Assembly (NCBI RefSeq): GCF_009741445.1
Contig: NZ_CP046507.1
Coordinates: forward strand, 1,860,001 to 1,924,000
DNA from: Mycobacterium avium subsp. avium
GTDB lineage: Bacteria; Actinomycetota; Actinomycetes; Mycobacteriales; Mycobacteriaceae
Reading direction: 5' to 3'
DNA length: 64,000 nt
The notes under the pieces are model-generated. The model did not search any database. It was given only the letters and a program-made list of their open reading frames with translations, and was not told the DNA's origin. Positions 9,904 through 18,245 of this stretch are shown in pieces (position 1 is the first letter of the stretch; each line of letters begins with the position of its first letter). A program made the position numbers and the translations under genes.

Positions 9904-10428
9904 TCATCCGGTGACCAGGGTGGAGTCGACGCTGACCGGGTTGCGGAAGGTGTTCACCACCGGCGACCAGGCGATGGCGTTGTCGTGGATCTCCTTCAGC
10001 GTGGCCTCGTCCGCGTCCCCGGCCAGGCTCACCGTGCAGCGCACCGCGCTGAACCCGAGCCGCTTACCCGGCGGGGTGTCCCCGACACCCCACACCGCGG
10101 AGATGTCGATGTCGGCTTCCATCTCGACCTCGATCTTGGTCAGCGTCACGCCGCGGTGCGTGGCGTTGGCCAGCAACCCCACCGACACGCAGGAGCCCAG
10201 CGCGGCCAGCGCGGTCTCGGAGGGGTTGGGCGCCGAGTCGTCGCCCAGCAGCGCGGGCGGCTCCCCCACCAGCATGGGCGCCAGGTCCCGGACGTAGGTC
10301 ATGTTGCGGAATCCCTTCTCGCACACCGTCTTGGCCTTCAGCGTCTTCTTGCCGGTCTCGGGGTTTGCCTTGGCGTTACAGGACAGCCGGTCCAGGCCTT
10401 CGGCGTCGATGACGAGCGCGTCGGTCAT
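9904..10428 (-). CDS. OsmC family peroxidase-like protein
   Basis: A 174-residue OsmC/Ohr-family protein; characterised members reduce organic hydroperoxides through two redox cysteines. The second cysteine region ETALAALGSCVSVGLLANAT (about residue 85-105) fits the family's ALGSC-helix. A C-terminal ISAVWGV and LGFSAVRCTVSL complete the fold. The N-terminal Cys (SCNAKANPETG) is not the usual Ohr peroxidatic position, so this is closer to the OsmC-like group of less certain activity. The start ATG has GGAGAAG six bases upstream. Context with Dyp peroxidase and iron uptake suggests oxidative-stress handling. Confidence 0.8.
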   Translation of the reverse strand: MTDALVIDAEGLDRLSCNAKANPETGKKTLKAKTVCEKGFRNMTYVRDLAPMLVGEPPALLGDDSAPNPSETALAALGSCVSVGLLANATHRGVTLTKIEVEMEADIDISAVWGVGDTPPGKRLGFSAVRCTVSLAGDADEATLKEIHDNAIAWSPVVNTFRNPVSVDSTLVTG

Positions 10429-10591
10429 GTGACTTCTCCGTTTCTCGCTGATTGTGCGGCTTCACGGAGTTGGTGCTGGGCGGGCGCCGACGCGTGACGG
10501 CGGGCCGGCCTGCTGCGGCGGTGAGCCGGCCCACATCGGCGCCGGCCACCGGCGGCGCGGTTACCGCCGCGCGCCGCGCGGCGGAATTTGC

Positions 10592-11908
10592 TCAGCGGAA
10601 CAGGCTTTGGGCGATGTAGTGGCCTTCAGCGGGCGCGGGCGGGACGGCGAAGATTGCTGACCCGATGTGGCGGATGTACTCGTTGAGCAGGTCGTGGGCG
10701 CCCAACCGGTTCTGCAGCCGGATAAAATCTTGCGGATCTTTTTGATACGAGATGAACAGCAGGCCGGCGTTGAGTTGGCCGTTGGCGTCCAGGCCGTCGG
10801 TGTAGTTGTAGGACCGCCGTCGGATCATGATGCCGTCGTTGTTCTCCCGGGCGGCCAGGCCGACGTGCGACATCGGATCGATGAGCGGATTGCCGTCGGC
10901 GCCCTTGGCGGTGAAATCGGGGGTGTCGAATTCGTGCCTGCCGGACAGCGGCGCGCCTTCTTCCTTGGTGCGGCCGAAGATCCGCTGCTGATTGCCGATC
11001 CGGTCGACGTCCCATGTCTCGAGCAGCATCCGGATCTTGCGGACCACTTGGTAGGTTCCGCCGTTCATCCACGGCTGGTCGCTGTCGTCGACCCACACGA
11101 ACCGATCGTATTCCGCCTGGCTGGCGATGTTGCGGGTGCCGTCCTTGAACCCCAACAGGTTTCGCGGCGTGTGCTGGCCGGGGTCGGCCGAGGCTCGGCC
11201 GAAGCCGAGCACCGCCCAGAACGGCGAGACGATGTTGCGGCCCAGCCGGGCCAGGTTGCGCACGGCGTGGTAGCAGACCTGCGGGTCGTCGGCGCACGCC
11301 TGCACGGACAGGTCGCCGCCGTGCAGGCGAGGATCCAGGTTGTCGCCGTTGAGCGGTGGCAGGTCGGTGAACACCGCGGGCCGGCGCGCGGCCAATCCGA
11401 AACGATCGCCGAACAGCGACGGCCCCAACCCGATCGTGACGGTGAGGCTGGCCGGGCTCAACCCGTCGGCCTCCCCGGTGTCGGCCGGGGGCTGCACGTC
11501 GACCTGCGGCTGCACGGTGCCGACCGGCTTTCCCTGCTGCAGGATCGCGGCCGCCGCCGACCAGCGCGCCAGCAGGGTCTGCAACTCGGTGCGGCCGGCA
11601 CCGGACGCCAGGGAGAACGACATGAACATGGCGTAACGCTGTGGCGGCGTGTCGATTCCGCCCTGGTGCGGCTGGCCGTAGAAGGGGTAGCTGCGGCGGA
11701 GGTCGACGGTGTCGTGGTCGTCGCCGCGCTGCCCCGCCGCCACGGCGTGCCCGGCGAACCCGCCGCCTACGGCGCCGATGGCGGCGCCGCTGAGGCCGGC
11801 CAGCACCGCGCCGCCCAGCGCGCGCCGGCGCGACACGGCCGTCGAATCAGGTTCCACGCCTTCGCTTTTCGGCGCGCCGTCGGTGGGTTCGATGGGGTCG
11901 TCGGTCAT
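10592..11908 (-). CDS. efeB: Deferrochelatase/peroxidase EfeB (Dyp-type)
   Basis: A 438-residue Dyp-type haem peroxidase exported by the Tat system. The twin-arginine signal is SRRRALGGAVLAGLSGAAIG (residues 26-45). The diagnostic Dyp motif is GFKDGTRN (GxxDG) and the likely proximal haem His lies in DPMSHVGLA. The EfeB branch is implicated in ferrous-iron oxidation for EfeU and reported to release iron from haem. It is the last gene of efeU-efeO-efeB: the ATG at 11908 is two bases after the efeO stop. Regulation is probably through the IdeR-like box before efeU. Confidence 0.92.
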   Translation of the reverse strand: MTDDPIEPTDGAPKSEGVEPDSTAVSRRRALGGAVLAGLSGAAIGAVGGGFAGHAVAAGQRGDDHDTVDLRRSYPFYGQPHQGGIDTPPQRYAMFMSFSLASGAGRTELQTLLARWSAAAAILQQGKPVGTVQPQVDVQPPADTGEADGLSPASLTVTIGLGPSLFGDRFGLAARRPAVFTDLPPLNGDNLDPRLHGGDLSVQACADDPQVCYHAVRNLARLGRNIVSPFWAVLGFGRASADPGQHTPRNLLGFKDGTRNIASQAEYDRFVWVDDSDQPWMNGGTYQVVRKIRMLLETWDVDRIGNQQRIFGRTKEEGAPLSGRHEFDTPDFTAKGADGNPLIDPMSHVGLAARENNDGIMIRRRSYNYTDGLDANGQLNAGLLFISYQKDPQDFIRLQNRLGAHDLLNEYIRHIGSAIFAVPPAPAEGHYIAQSLFR

Positions 11909-11910
11909 AG

Positions 11911-13164
11911 TCAGCCGGCCGAGACGACTTTTTGCGCGACGGTGGACAGGCTTTGATGCAGCGGCTGGATGACCGCGGTCAGCTTGGGCGCGTCGCTGGC
12001 CTTCAGGGCCGGCGTGTAGGTGCGGTAGCCGCCGAGCGCGCCGGGGTCGCGATATCCGTCCAGGGTGGCGAGCACGTTCTGGAACTGCTGGTCGATCTGG
12101 TGGACCAGGTTGTTGTCGATCTTCTCCAGGCCGGGGCGCAGCGACGCGTACGCCTGTTGGGCGCCTTCCACGTTGCCGGAAAAGTCGACCAGGTCGATGT
12201 GGCTGAAGGCCTCTTCCTCACCGGTGATCTTGGTGTTCTGGATTTCTTCGATCAGGTCGCTGGCGCCGTTGGCCAGGTCCTCGGGCTTGTACTGCAGGGT
12301 GGCGACGATGCCGTGCAATTTGCCGACGTTGCCCACCAGCTCGGTGCTCAACGCCTTGGTGCCCGGGGTGATCGCGCCGGCCTGCCACAGGTCGCGCTCG
12401 ATTGCGTGGAAGCCTTTCCACCCGACCTTGCCGTCGACCGGGGTGGACTCCCGCATGTCGATCAGATAGTCGAGGCTGCCGGCGTTGTCGCCGACCGCGA
12501 AGCCGGGCAGCACGAATCCCTCCACGGTGGATTCCGAACGCTCCCAGTACAACCGGGCTTTGGCGTAGGCCGCCTTCGCGGCGTCGAGGTTGCCCGCCTG
12601 CACGGCCGCGTCGAGGGCCTTCACGCCGTCGTTGAGCTGACCGATCTGGTTGACGATATAGGCCGCATAGTCCTTGGTGCCCTGGCTGAGGACGGTCGCG
12701 ACGGTGCCCGTCGGCGTCGCCGGAGCTTTGCCCGTCACCGTCAGGGTCTGGTACTCGGTGCTGGCCCCGGGGCAGTAGAGCTGGTAGGAGCCGCCGTCCA
12801 CGGTGAGGGTGAACGACACCGGGTCCAATCCCGGTGCCAGGTTCTCCTTTTCACCGACGATGCGCTGGTCGCGGAGCAGTTCGACCTCGCTGATGCCGGG
12901 GGCATTGGTGTTGGCCACGGTGAAGGTGACCGGCCCGGCGGGCACGTTGGTGGTGTCCAGCGCGCAGCCGTCCTTGCCGGCGCTGTTGGTCAGGGTGATC
13001 TTGACCGCGTTGCCGCCGCCGGGCTTGGACTGCGCAGCATGGTTCGCGTTGTCGCCGGAGTGGCCGCATGCGGTCACCGACAGCATCGTCGCCGCAACGA
13101 GAACCGCTGCGGGCCAAGCGGATTCATGAGACCGGCACGTTGCCCCGGCGATGCGCCTCACCAT
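11911..13164 (-). CDS. efeO: Iron uptake periplasmic lipoprotein EfeO
   Basis: A 417-residue EfeO protein: an N-terminal cupredoxin-like domain (about 45-140) and a C-terminal M75 peptidase-like/imelysin domain (about 150-415). The signal peptide ends in the lipobox VTAC, so it is a lipoprotein outside the membrane. The M75 domain shows the conserved HAIERDLW and AYIVNQIGQL regions. I chose the ATG at 13164 because GAGAGGAAAG lies just upstream; an alternative ATG at 13182 exists. Either start overlaps the efeU end (41 bases for the chosen one), which implies coupled translation. It hands iron to EfeU. Confidence 0.9.
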   Translation of the reverse strand: MVRRIAGATCRSHESAWPAAVLVAATMLSVTACGHSGDNANHAAQSKPGGGNAVKITLTNSAGKDGCALDTTNVPAGPVTFTVANTNAPGISEVELLRDQRIVGEKENLAPGLDPVSFTLTVDGGSYQLYCPGASTEYQTLTVTGKAPATPTGTVATVLSQGTKDYAAYIVNQIGQLNDGVKALDAAVQAGNLDAAKAAYAKARLYWERSESTVEGFVLPGFAVGDNAGSLDYLIDMRESTPVDGKVGWKGFHAIERDLWQAGAITPGTKALSTELVGNVGKLHGIVATLQYKPEDLANGASDLIEEIQNTKITGEEEAFSHIDLVDFSGNVEGAQQAYASLRPGLEKIDNNLVHQIDQQFQNVLATLDGYRDPGALGGYRTYTPALKASDAPKLTAVIQPLHQSLSTVAQKVVSAG

Positions 13165-14734
13165 CGATTGCTTTCCTCTCATCTTCTCGCTTGCGGTCCA
13201 CGCGCACCGAGGCTAGCGCCGACAGCGCGCACGCCACCGCGAAACCGGCGATTACCAAGGGAAGCCAGACATTCCACAGCTGTCCCTCCCCCCGGTTGCG
13301 GTCGCCGGCAGCGATCGCGGCGGCGGTCGCGTGGTCTTCGGCGGCGGACGTGGACCAGTCGGTCGCCAGCCCGCCGAGACTGACGGTCTTGGCCCCGGTC
13401 AACCCGCCGCCCGTCAGCACCGCCGTGCGGTTGCTCGCCGCTTTCGCACTGATCACCGCGTCGCCCCGGGTCAGCACGGTGTACACGGTGGTCGTCGACC
13501 ATTGGCCCTGAAACGGCCCCCGGGTGCGCGCCGCCGCCAGACCGACCGGCAGCCGGCCGCCGGTCATGTCGCGCAGCTGGTCCAGCGTGATCTCGGGCGC
13601 GCCGTCGACCCCGGCGGTTTCGGAGGCCTGCCACGCCTGGACCGGCAGCCCGTCCACGCTCTGGTCGTCGGCCGGGACAAGCTGGATGTGGTGCACGGTC
13701 GAGGTGCCCGCGGGGGTGACGGTCAGTTCGCGCCCGTGTGGCCCGGTCGCCATCGACACCGCGGCGGCGTGGCCGGCGCGGTCGGTGACGGTGCGGGTGC
13801 GCGCGGCGTCGACCGTGTCCCGGGCGGGCGCCGCGACCGCGAGCACGGCGGCGATGGCCAGCAGCAGCGTGGCGGCGGTCGCCAGCAGCCGGCCTCGGGC
13901 GCGCGGGGTGGCCGCCAGCCGGGCCGGCCGCAGGAACACGACGAGCACCGGCACGGCGTACAGCAGCCAGCCCAGCACCTCGACCAGACGGGGGTCGGCG
14001 GGGATGCCGAGCACGCCGGTGGTGACCGCGCCCAGCACGGAATCGCTCGGGATCCAGCCGGACAGGTCGAAAAGCTGCCGCTGGCCGATGTTCAGCCAGC
14101 CGGCCTCGTGCGCGGTGCGCAGCGCACCCAGCACCAGGCCGGCGGCGATCAGCACCAGGAACACCCCGGTCACCCGGAAGAACCGGCCCAGGTTCAGCCG
14201 CAGGCCGCCGAAGTACAGGCCCACGCCGAGCCCGATCGACGTCGCGATGCCCAGCACCCCGCCCAGCACGGCGAACCACCGACTGCCGTGCGAGGTCTCG
14301 GCCGCCGCCAGCAGGAACACCGACGTCTCGAAGCCCTCCTTGAGGACGGCGAGGAAGGCCATGGCGCCCAGGGCCAGGGCCCCGCCGCGGTGGACCGCCT
14401 GGCGGGCTTCGCGCTCGAGTTCACCCTTGAGCTGCGCGGCGTTGCGGTTCATCCAGATGATCATCGAGGTCACGAACACCACGGCGACGGCGTTGATGAC
14501 GGTTTCCATCATCTCTTGCTGGGCCTGCGGCAGGCTGGTCGCCAGCAGGTCCAGGCCGACGCCCACCGCGACGCTGAGCAGCACAGCCACCGCGACGCCG
14601 GCGAACATCGGGCGCAGGGTCTGGCCGTTTCGCTTGAGGAAGGCGGCGACGATGCTCACGATCAGTGACGCCTCGAGGCCTTCACGCAGACCGATGAGAA
14701 ACGTGCCGATGAATACGCCGAATACGCCCTGCAT
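13124..14734 (-). CDS. efeU: Iron permease EfeU (FTR1 family) with long extracytoplasmic extension
   Basis: A 536-residue FTR1-family ferric/ferrous iron permease. Two iron-binding R/K-E-G-x-E motifs are present: GLREGLEASL (about residue 15) and VLKEGFETSVF (about 135). Seven hydrophobic helices occupy residues 1-280. Unlike the ~280-residue E. coli EfeU, this one continues for about 230 more residues: a soluble domain (about 310-490) and a closing helix LVIAGFAVACALSALASVRV. Such extended forms are found in actinobacteria. It opens the efeUOB operon. Confidence 0.9.
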   Translation of the reverse strand: MQGVFGVFIGTFLIGLREGLEASLIVSIVAAFLKRNGQTLRPMFAGVAVAVLLSVAVGVGLDLLATSLPQAQQEMMETVINAVAVVFVTSMIIWMNRNAAQLKGELEREARQAVHRGGALALGAMAFLAVLKEGFETSVFLLAAAETSHGSRWFAVLGGVLGIATSIGLGVGLYFGGLRLNLGRFFRVTGVFLVLIAAGLVLGALRTAHEAGWLNIGQRQLFDLSGWIPSDSVLGAVTTGVLGIPADPRLVEVLGWLLYAVPVLVVFLRPARLAATPRARGRLLATAATLLLAIAAVLAVAAPARDTVDAARTRTVTDRAGHAAAVSMATGPHGRELTVTPAGTSTVHHIQLVPADDQSVDGLPVQAWQASETAGVDGAPEITLDQLRDMTGGRLPVGLAAARTRGPFQGQWSTTTVYTVLTRGDAVISAKAASNRTAVLTGGGLTGAKTVSLGGLATDWSTSAAEDHATAAAIAAGDRNRGEGQLWNVWLPLVIAGFAVACALSALASVRVDRKREDERKAIDGEAHRRGNVPVS

Positions 14735-14771
14735 ACGCCCGATTTCTGTCCCGCCGATCGGGACTTTCGGC

Positions 14772-14790
14772 TTAGCGTAGCCTAGCTAAA
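14772..14790 (-). promoter_or_regulatory. IdeR-like iron box upstream of efeU
   Basis: On the minus strand, TTTAGCTAGGCTACGCTAA matches the mycobacterial IdeR consensus TTAGGTTAGGCTAACCTAA at 14 of 19 positions, with the central TAGGCTA intact. It ends 38 bases before the efeU ATG, the position expected for an iron-dependent repressor site. An iron-uptake operon beneath it makes the match credible. Confidence 0.55.
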
Positions 14791-14815
14791 CTCGCCAGGT
14801 CCTGCGGGCGCCGGG

Positions 14816-15646
14816 TCAGGCGGCCGACTGCGTCACGAAGTCGATGAGTTCTTCGACCCGGCTGATCAGCGCCGGCTCGAGGTCGTTCCAGTCACGCACC
14901 CGCGAACGGATGTGCCGCCACGCCCGGGCGATGTCGGCCTGATCGGCGTGCGGCAAACGCAACGCCCGGCACACGCCGTGCTTCCACTCCACGTGCCGGG
15001 GCACCTCCGGCCAGGCCGCCAGGCCCAGCCGCTGCGGTTTGACCGCCTGCCAGATGTCGACGTAGGGGTGGCCGACGACCAGCGTGTCGGTCCCACCCGG
15101 CCCCCGTCGCACCGCGTCGGCGATGCGCGCCTCCTTGGAACCGGGCACCAGGTGGTCGACGAGCACGCCGAGCCGCCGCCCCGGGCCGGGTGCAAACTCG
15201 GCGACGATGTCCACCAGATCGTCGACGCCGCCGAGTTGCTCGACGACGACGCCTTCGATCCGCAGGTCCTCCCCCCACACCTGCGCGATCAGTTCGGCGT
15301 CGTGACGGCCCTCGACGTAGATGCGGCTGGCGCGGGCAACCCGCGCTCGCGCGCCCGGCACGGCGACCGATCCGGACGCCGTCCTGGCCGCGGCGGCCGG
15401 CGCCGGCCGCCGCGGCGCCGTCAAGATGACCGGGCGGCCTTCGAGCAAAAACCCAGGGCCCAAAGGAAACCCACGCACATGACCGCGCCGGTCTTCCAGA
15501 TCCACCCGACCGTATTCCACCCGCACCACCGCGCCGACGTAGCCGGTTTCCACGTCCTCGACCACCAGCCCCGGCTCGGCGGGATGCTCGGTCGAGCGGG
15601 GCTTGCGCCGACCCGGCGCAAGGACATCCGTTCCATAGCGATCCAT
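14816..15646 (-). CDS. DUF3097 family protein
   Basis: A 276-residue protein of the actinobacterial DUF3097 family. It has an N-terminal beta-rich part with TGYVGAVVRVEYGRVDLEDR, then IYVEGRHDAELIAQVWGEDL, which resembles a Toprim-like acidic core (E-G-x-x-D), then VLVDHLVPGSKEARIAD and VVGHPYVDIWQAVKP. The Toprim-like look (EGRHD, then LVDH and GHPYVD) is my reading, not an established function. The start could be the GTG at 15649 or the ATG at 15646. No function is known to me. Confidence 0.8.
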   Translation of the reverse strand: MDRYGTDVLAPGRRKPRSTEHPAEPGLVVEDVETGYVGAVVRVEYGRVDLEDRRGHVRGFPLGPGFLLEGRPVILTAPRRPAPAAAARTASGSVAVPGARARVARASRIYVEGRHDAELIAQVWGEDLRIEGVVVEQLGGVDDLVDIVAEFAPGPGRRLGVLVDHLVPGSKEARIADAVRRGPGGTDTLVVGHPYVDIWQAVKPQRLGLAAWPEVPRHVEWKHGVCRALRLPHADQADIARAWRHIRSRVRDWNDLEPALISRVEELIDFVTQSAA

Positions 15647-15790
15647 CACGCGGCGATACTAGGAAGCGTTGCGGCCAAGCATCGTTACGGCGCGCCACCG
15701 TGTGCGAATCGTGACCGAGACCGGCGCCGCTGAAACCGTGCCGGGGCTGCCAGCACCGCCGGCGAGAAAAATGCGTTTAACTGTGTGGCG

Positions 15791-15836
15791 TTACCTGGCT
15801 GATCGCGTTGCCGATGGTACGTTGCTAGCCAGGTAA
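15791..15836. promoter_or_regulatory. 10-bp perfect inverted repeat in a divergent promoter region
   Basis: TTACCTGGCT at 15791-15800 is exactly repeated in inverted form (AGCCAGGTAA) at 15827-15836. The arms are 36 bases apart centre to centre. They lie between the divergently transcribed DUF3097 (start 15646) and DUF3349 (start 15883) genes. It could be a pair of operator half-sites or an RNA hairpin with a 26-base loop. No regulator is identified. Confidence 0.45.
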
Positions 15837-15882
15837 AGCACTGCCGCTTAAGCGCAACCGCGGCGGTTAGCGAGGTGGACGT

Positions 15883-16170
15883 ATGGACCTGGCGCACTGG
15901 GTGACCAGCATTGTGGCTTTCGTGCGGGCCGGCTACCCCGCCGGCATGCCGGCCACCGGTCACGTGCCGTTGGTGGCGTTGGCGCACCGGCGTCTGTGCC
16001 ACGACGACATCACCGCCATCGCAACCGATCTCATCGCCCGCCGACTGTGGCCGATCAGCTCCGTTGACATCGGGGTCGAGATCACCCGGTTCACCAATCA
16101 GCTGCCCTCACCGCAGGACGTCGACCTGGTGTTGCGCCGCGTTCACGCGATCCGCTGCTCGCGCGGATAG
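15883..16170 (+). CDS. DUF3349 domain protein
   Basis: A 95-residue protein of the mycobacterial DUF3349 family (Rv0543c-like). Typical features are the start WVTSIVAFVRAGYPAGMP, the GHVPLVALAHRRL turn and DIGVEITRFTNQLPSPQDV near the C-terminus, giving a small helical bundle. The ATG at 15883 is preceded by GAGGTGG. The gene stands alone between divergent DUF3097 and convergent patatin genes. Biochemical function is unknown. Confidence 0.85.
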   Translation: MDLAHWVTSIVAFVRAGYPAGMPATGHVPLVALAHRRLCHDDITAIATDLIARRLWPISSVDIGVEITRFTNQLPSPQDVDLVLRRVHAIRCSRG

Positions 16171-16195
16171 CCAATTGCCCGGCGGTCCACCGCCG

Positions 16196-17164
16196 TCACG
16201 GAGTTTCGGGCACCGGGCCGCCGCAGGCCTTCAAGTAGTCGGCGTAGTTCCAAGTCTGCAGAAACTGTTGGCCCGCTTGCCTTCCCCGTTCGTAGAGTGC
16301 TTCGCGTTGCTGTGCGGTGATGTCGAAGTCGATCGGGCTGACGTCCTCGGCAGGCACGAAGATGGTGCGCCGCACGGTGCACGGGTCGTCGATGTAGGCG
16401 TTGTCCTGGTTGCTGACCAGCGTCTCGATCGCCGCGATCCCCAACGACACCGGGCCGTGCACGGGATGGGTGGGCGGAATGCCCGGCCGGGCCGACAACC
16501 GGATCCCGAAGGTGGGCCACTGCGGTTGCCCGTCCGGCCGGTCGAACAACTCGACCGGAAAGTCCGACAGCAAGCCGCCGTCCACCCAGGTGGCACCGCC
16601 GACCCGAACCGGCTCGAACACATACGGAATCGCCGACGAGGCGTGCACCGCGCGGGCCACCGGGAAGTCGTCGGGGTCGATGCCGTACGAGCCGAGGTCC
16701 CAGGGGATGCGTACCAGCCGGCGCCGGGACAGGTCGCTGGCGGTCACCACGAGCGACCAGGCGAACTGCTCGGGCGCCTCGCCGGTGCGCAGATCGCCGA
16801 ACGTCCGCACGCCCAGATCGCCGAGCAGACCGGCCAGCAACTGCTCCAGGTAAGCCCCGCGGTACACGCCGTCCGACGTCAACAGCGACAGTCCCCCGCC
16901 GATCACCGGCACGTGGCCGATCAGGTTGCGGTCCAAGAACTTCCGGTAGTCGATGGTGCGCATGATGTCGGTCAGCCGGCTCAGCGGCTCGCCGGCGGTT
17001 TGCAGGGCCGCCACCAGCGAGGCGACCACCGCGCCGGCGCTGCTGCCGGCCACCCGGGGAAACCGGTAGCCGGCCGCGGCCAGCGCATCCACCGCCCCGA
17101 CCAGCCCGATGCCGCGGACGCCGCCGCCTTCGCACACCAGGTCGGCACGCACTGTGTTCACCAT
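16196..17164 (-). CDS. Patatin-like phospholipase (Rv2037c-type)
   Basis: A 322-residue patatin-like acyl hydrolase. The oxyanion loop is CEGGGVRGIGLVGA (residues 11-24), the nucleophile elbow GSSAG is near residue 45 and the dyad Asp lies in WVDGGLLSDFP (about 190). These are all intact, so it should hydrolyse lipid acyl esters. No signal peptide is seen. The ATG at 17164 overlaps the ABC ATPase stop by seven bases, so it is the last gene of the sugar-transporter operon, the arrangement of Rv2037c-Rv2041c in M. tuberculosis. Confidence 0.9.
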   Translation of the reverse strand: MVNTVRADLVCEGGGVRGIGLVGAVDALAAAGYRFPRVAGSSAGAVVASLVAALQTAGEPLSRLTDIMRTIDYRKFLDRNLIGHVPVIGGGLSLLTSDGVYRGAYLEQLLAGLLGDLGVRTFGDLRTGEAPEQFAWSLVVTASDLSRRRLVRIPWDLGSYGIDPDDFPVARAVHASSAIPYVFEPVRVGGATWVDGGLLSDFPVELFDRPDGQPQWPTFGIRLSARPGIPPTHPVHGPVSLGIAAIETLVSNQDNAYIDDPCTVRRTIFVPAEDVSPIDFDITAQQREALYERGRQAGQQFLQTWNYADYLKACGGPVPETP

Positions 17165-18243
17165 GACCCCCTTACCCCGATTCGCTGGCCGTTGCGCCCG
17201 AAGAAGTGCAGGTGCCCGGGTGCGGGATGCAGGCGCACCCTGCTGCCCTTCTCCGGGGGGTTGCGCCCGTCGACACGCGCGACGATCGGCGCGTCGATCA
17301 CCTTGCCCGAACCGGTGATCCGGCCGTACAGGTAGGCGTCGGCACCCAACTCCTCGACCACGTCGACCTCCATCTCGACACCGAGGCCGCCCAGCTCGAA
17401 ATGCTCGGGACGCACCCCGACGACGACTTCGCTTGCCGCGGCGGCGATCTCGCGTGGCAGTGCGATCGGCCAATCACCAAGTGACACAGCCGAATCCACT
17501 ACCGGCAAGGTGAACAGATTCATCGCCGGCGATCCGATGAAGCCCGCCACGAAGACGTTGCTCGGATTGCGGTAGAGCTCGCGGGGCGGCGCGAACTGTT
17601 GCAGCACACCGTCGCGCAGCACGGCGACGCGGTCACCCATCGTCATCGCCTCCACTTGGTCGTGGGTGACGTAGACGGTGGTGGTGCCCAGCCGCCGCTG
17701 CAGCGCGGCGATCTGGTTGCGGGTCTGCACCCGCAGCTTGGCGTCGAGATTGGACAGCGGTTCATCCATCAGGAAGACCTGCGGCCGGCGCACGATCGCG
17801 CGACCCATCGCCACTCGCTGCCGCTGACCGCCGGACAGATCTTTGGGTTTGCGATCCAGATACGGTTGCAGGTCAAGCAGTTTCGCGGCGTCCAGCACCC
17901 GCTCGCGGATCTGCGCCTTGGGGGTCTTGGCGATCTTCATGGCGAACCCCATGTTCTGGGCCACCGTCATGTGCGGGTACAGCGCATAGTTCTGGAAGAC
18001 CATCGCCACGTCTCGTTGCTTGGGGTCGACGTTGGTGACGTCCCGGTCACCGATCAGGATGCGTCCGGAGTCCACGGTTTCCAGCCCGGCCACCATCCGC
18101 AGTGAGGTGGTCTTGCCGCAGCCGGAGGGTCCGACCAGCACCACGAATTCACCGTCGCCGACAACGAGGTTCAGGTTGTCCAGGGCGGGCCGGTCCGCCC
18201 CCGGGTAACGCCGGGTCGCTTGCTGGAAAGTCACCGAAGCCAT
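17158..18243 (-). CDS. Sugar ABC transporter ATP-binding protein (Rv2038c-type)
   Basis: A 361-residue MalK/UgpC/MsmK-type ATPase of a carbohydrate importer. Walker A GPSGCGKTTS (about 37-46), Q-loop FQNYALYPHMTV, signature LSGGQRQRVAMGRAI and Walker B VFLMDEPLSNLDAKL are all present, followed by the switch His in VTHDQVEAMTMGD. A C-terminal OB-fold regulatory domain (about 235-360) includes VGVRPEHFEL. The start is the ATG at 18243, two bases past the downstream permease stop. Works in the cytoplasm with the two permeases and lipoprotein upstream. Confidence 0.93.
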   Translation of the reverse strand: MASVTFQQATRRYPGADRPALDNLNLVVGDGEFVVLVGPSGCGKTTSLRMVAGLETVDSGRILIGDRDVTNVDPKQRDVAMVFQNYALYPHMTVAQNMGFAMKIAKTPKAQIRERVLDAAKLLDLQPYLDRKPKDLSGGQRQRVAMGRAIVRRPQVFLMDEPLSNLDAKLRVQTRNQIAALQRRLGTTTVYVTHDQVEAMTMGDRVAVLRDGVLQQFAPPRELYRNPSNVFVAGFIGSPAMNLFTLPVVDSAVSLGDWPIALPREIAAAASEVVVGVRPEHFELGGLGVEMEVDVVEELGADAYLYGRITGSGKVIDAPIVARVDGRNPPEKGSRVRLHPAPGHLHFFGRNGQRIGVRGSW

Positions 18244-18245
18244 GC

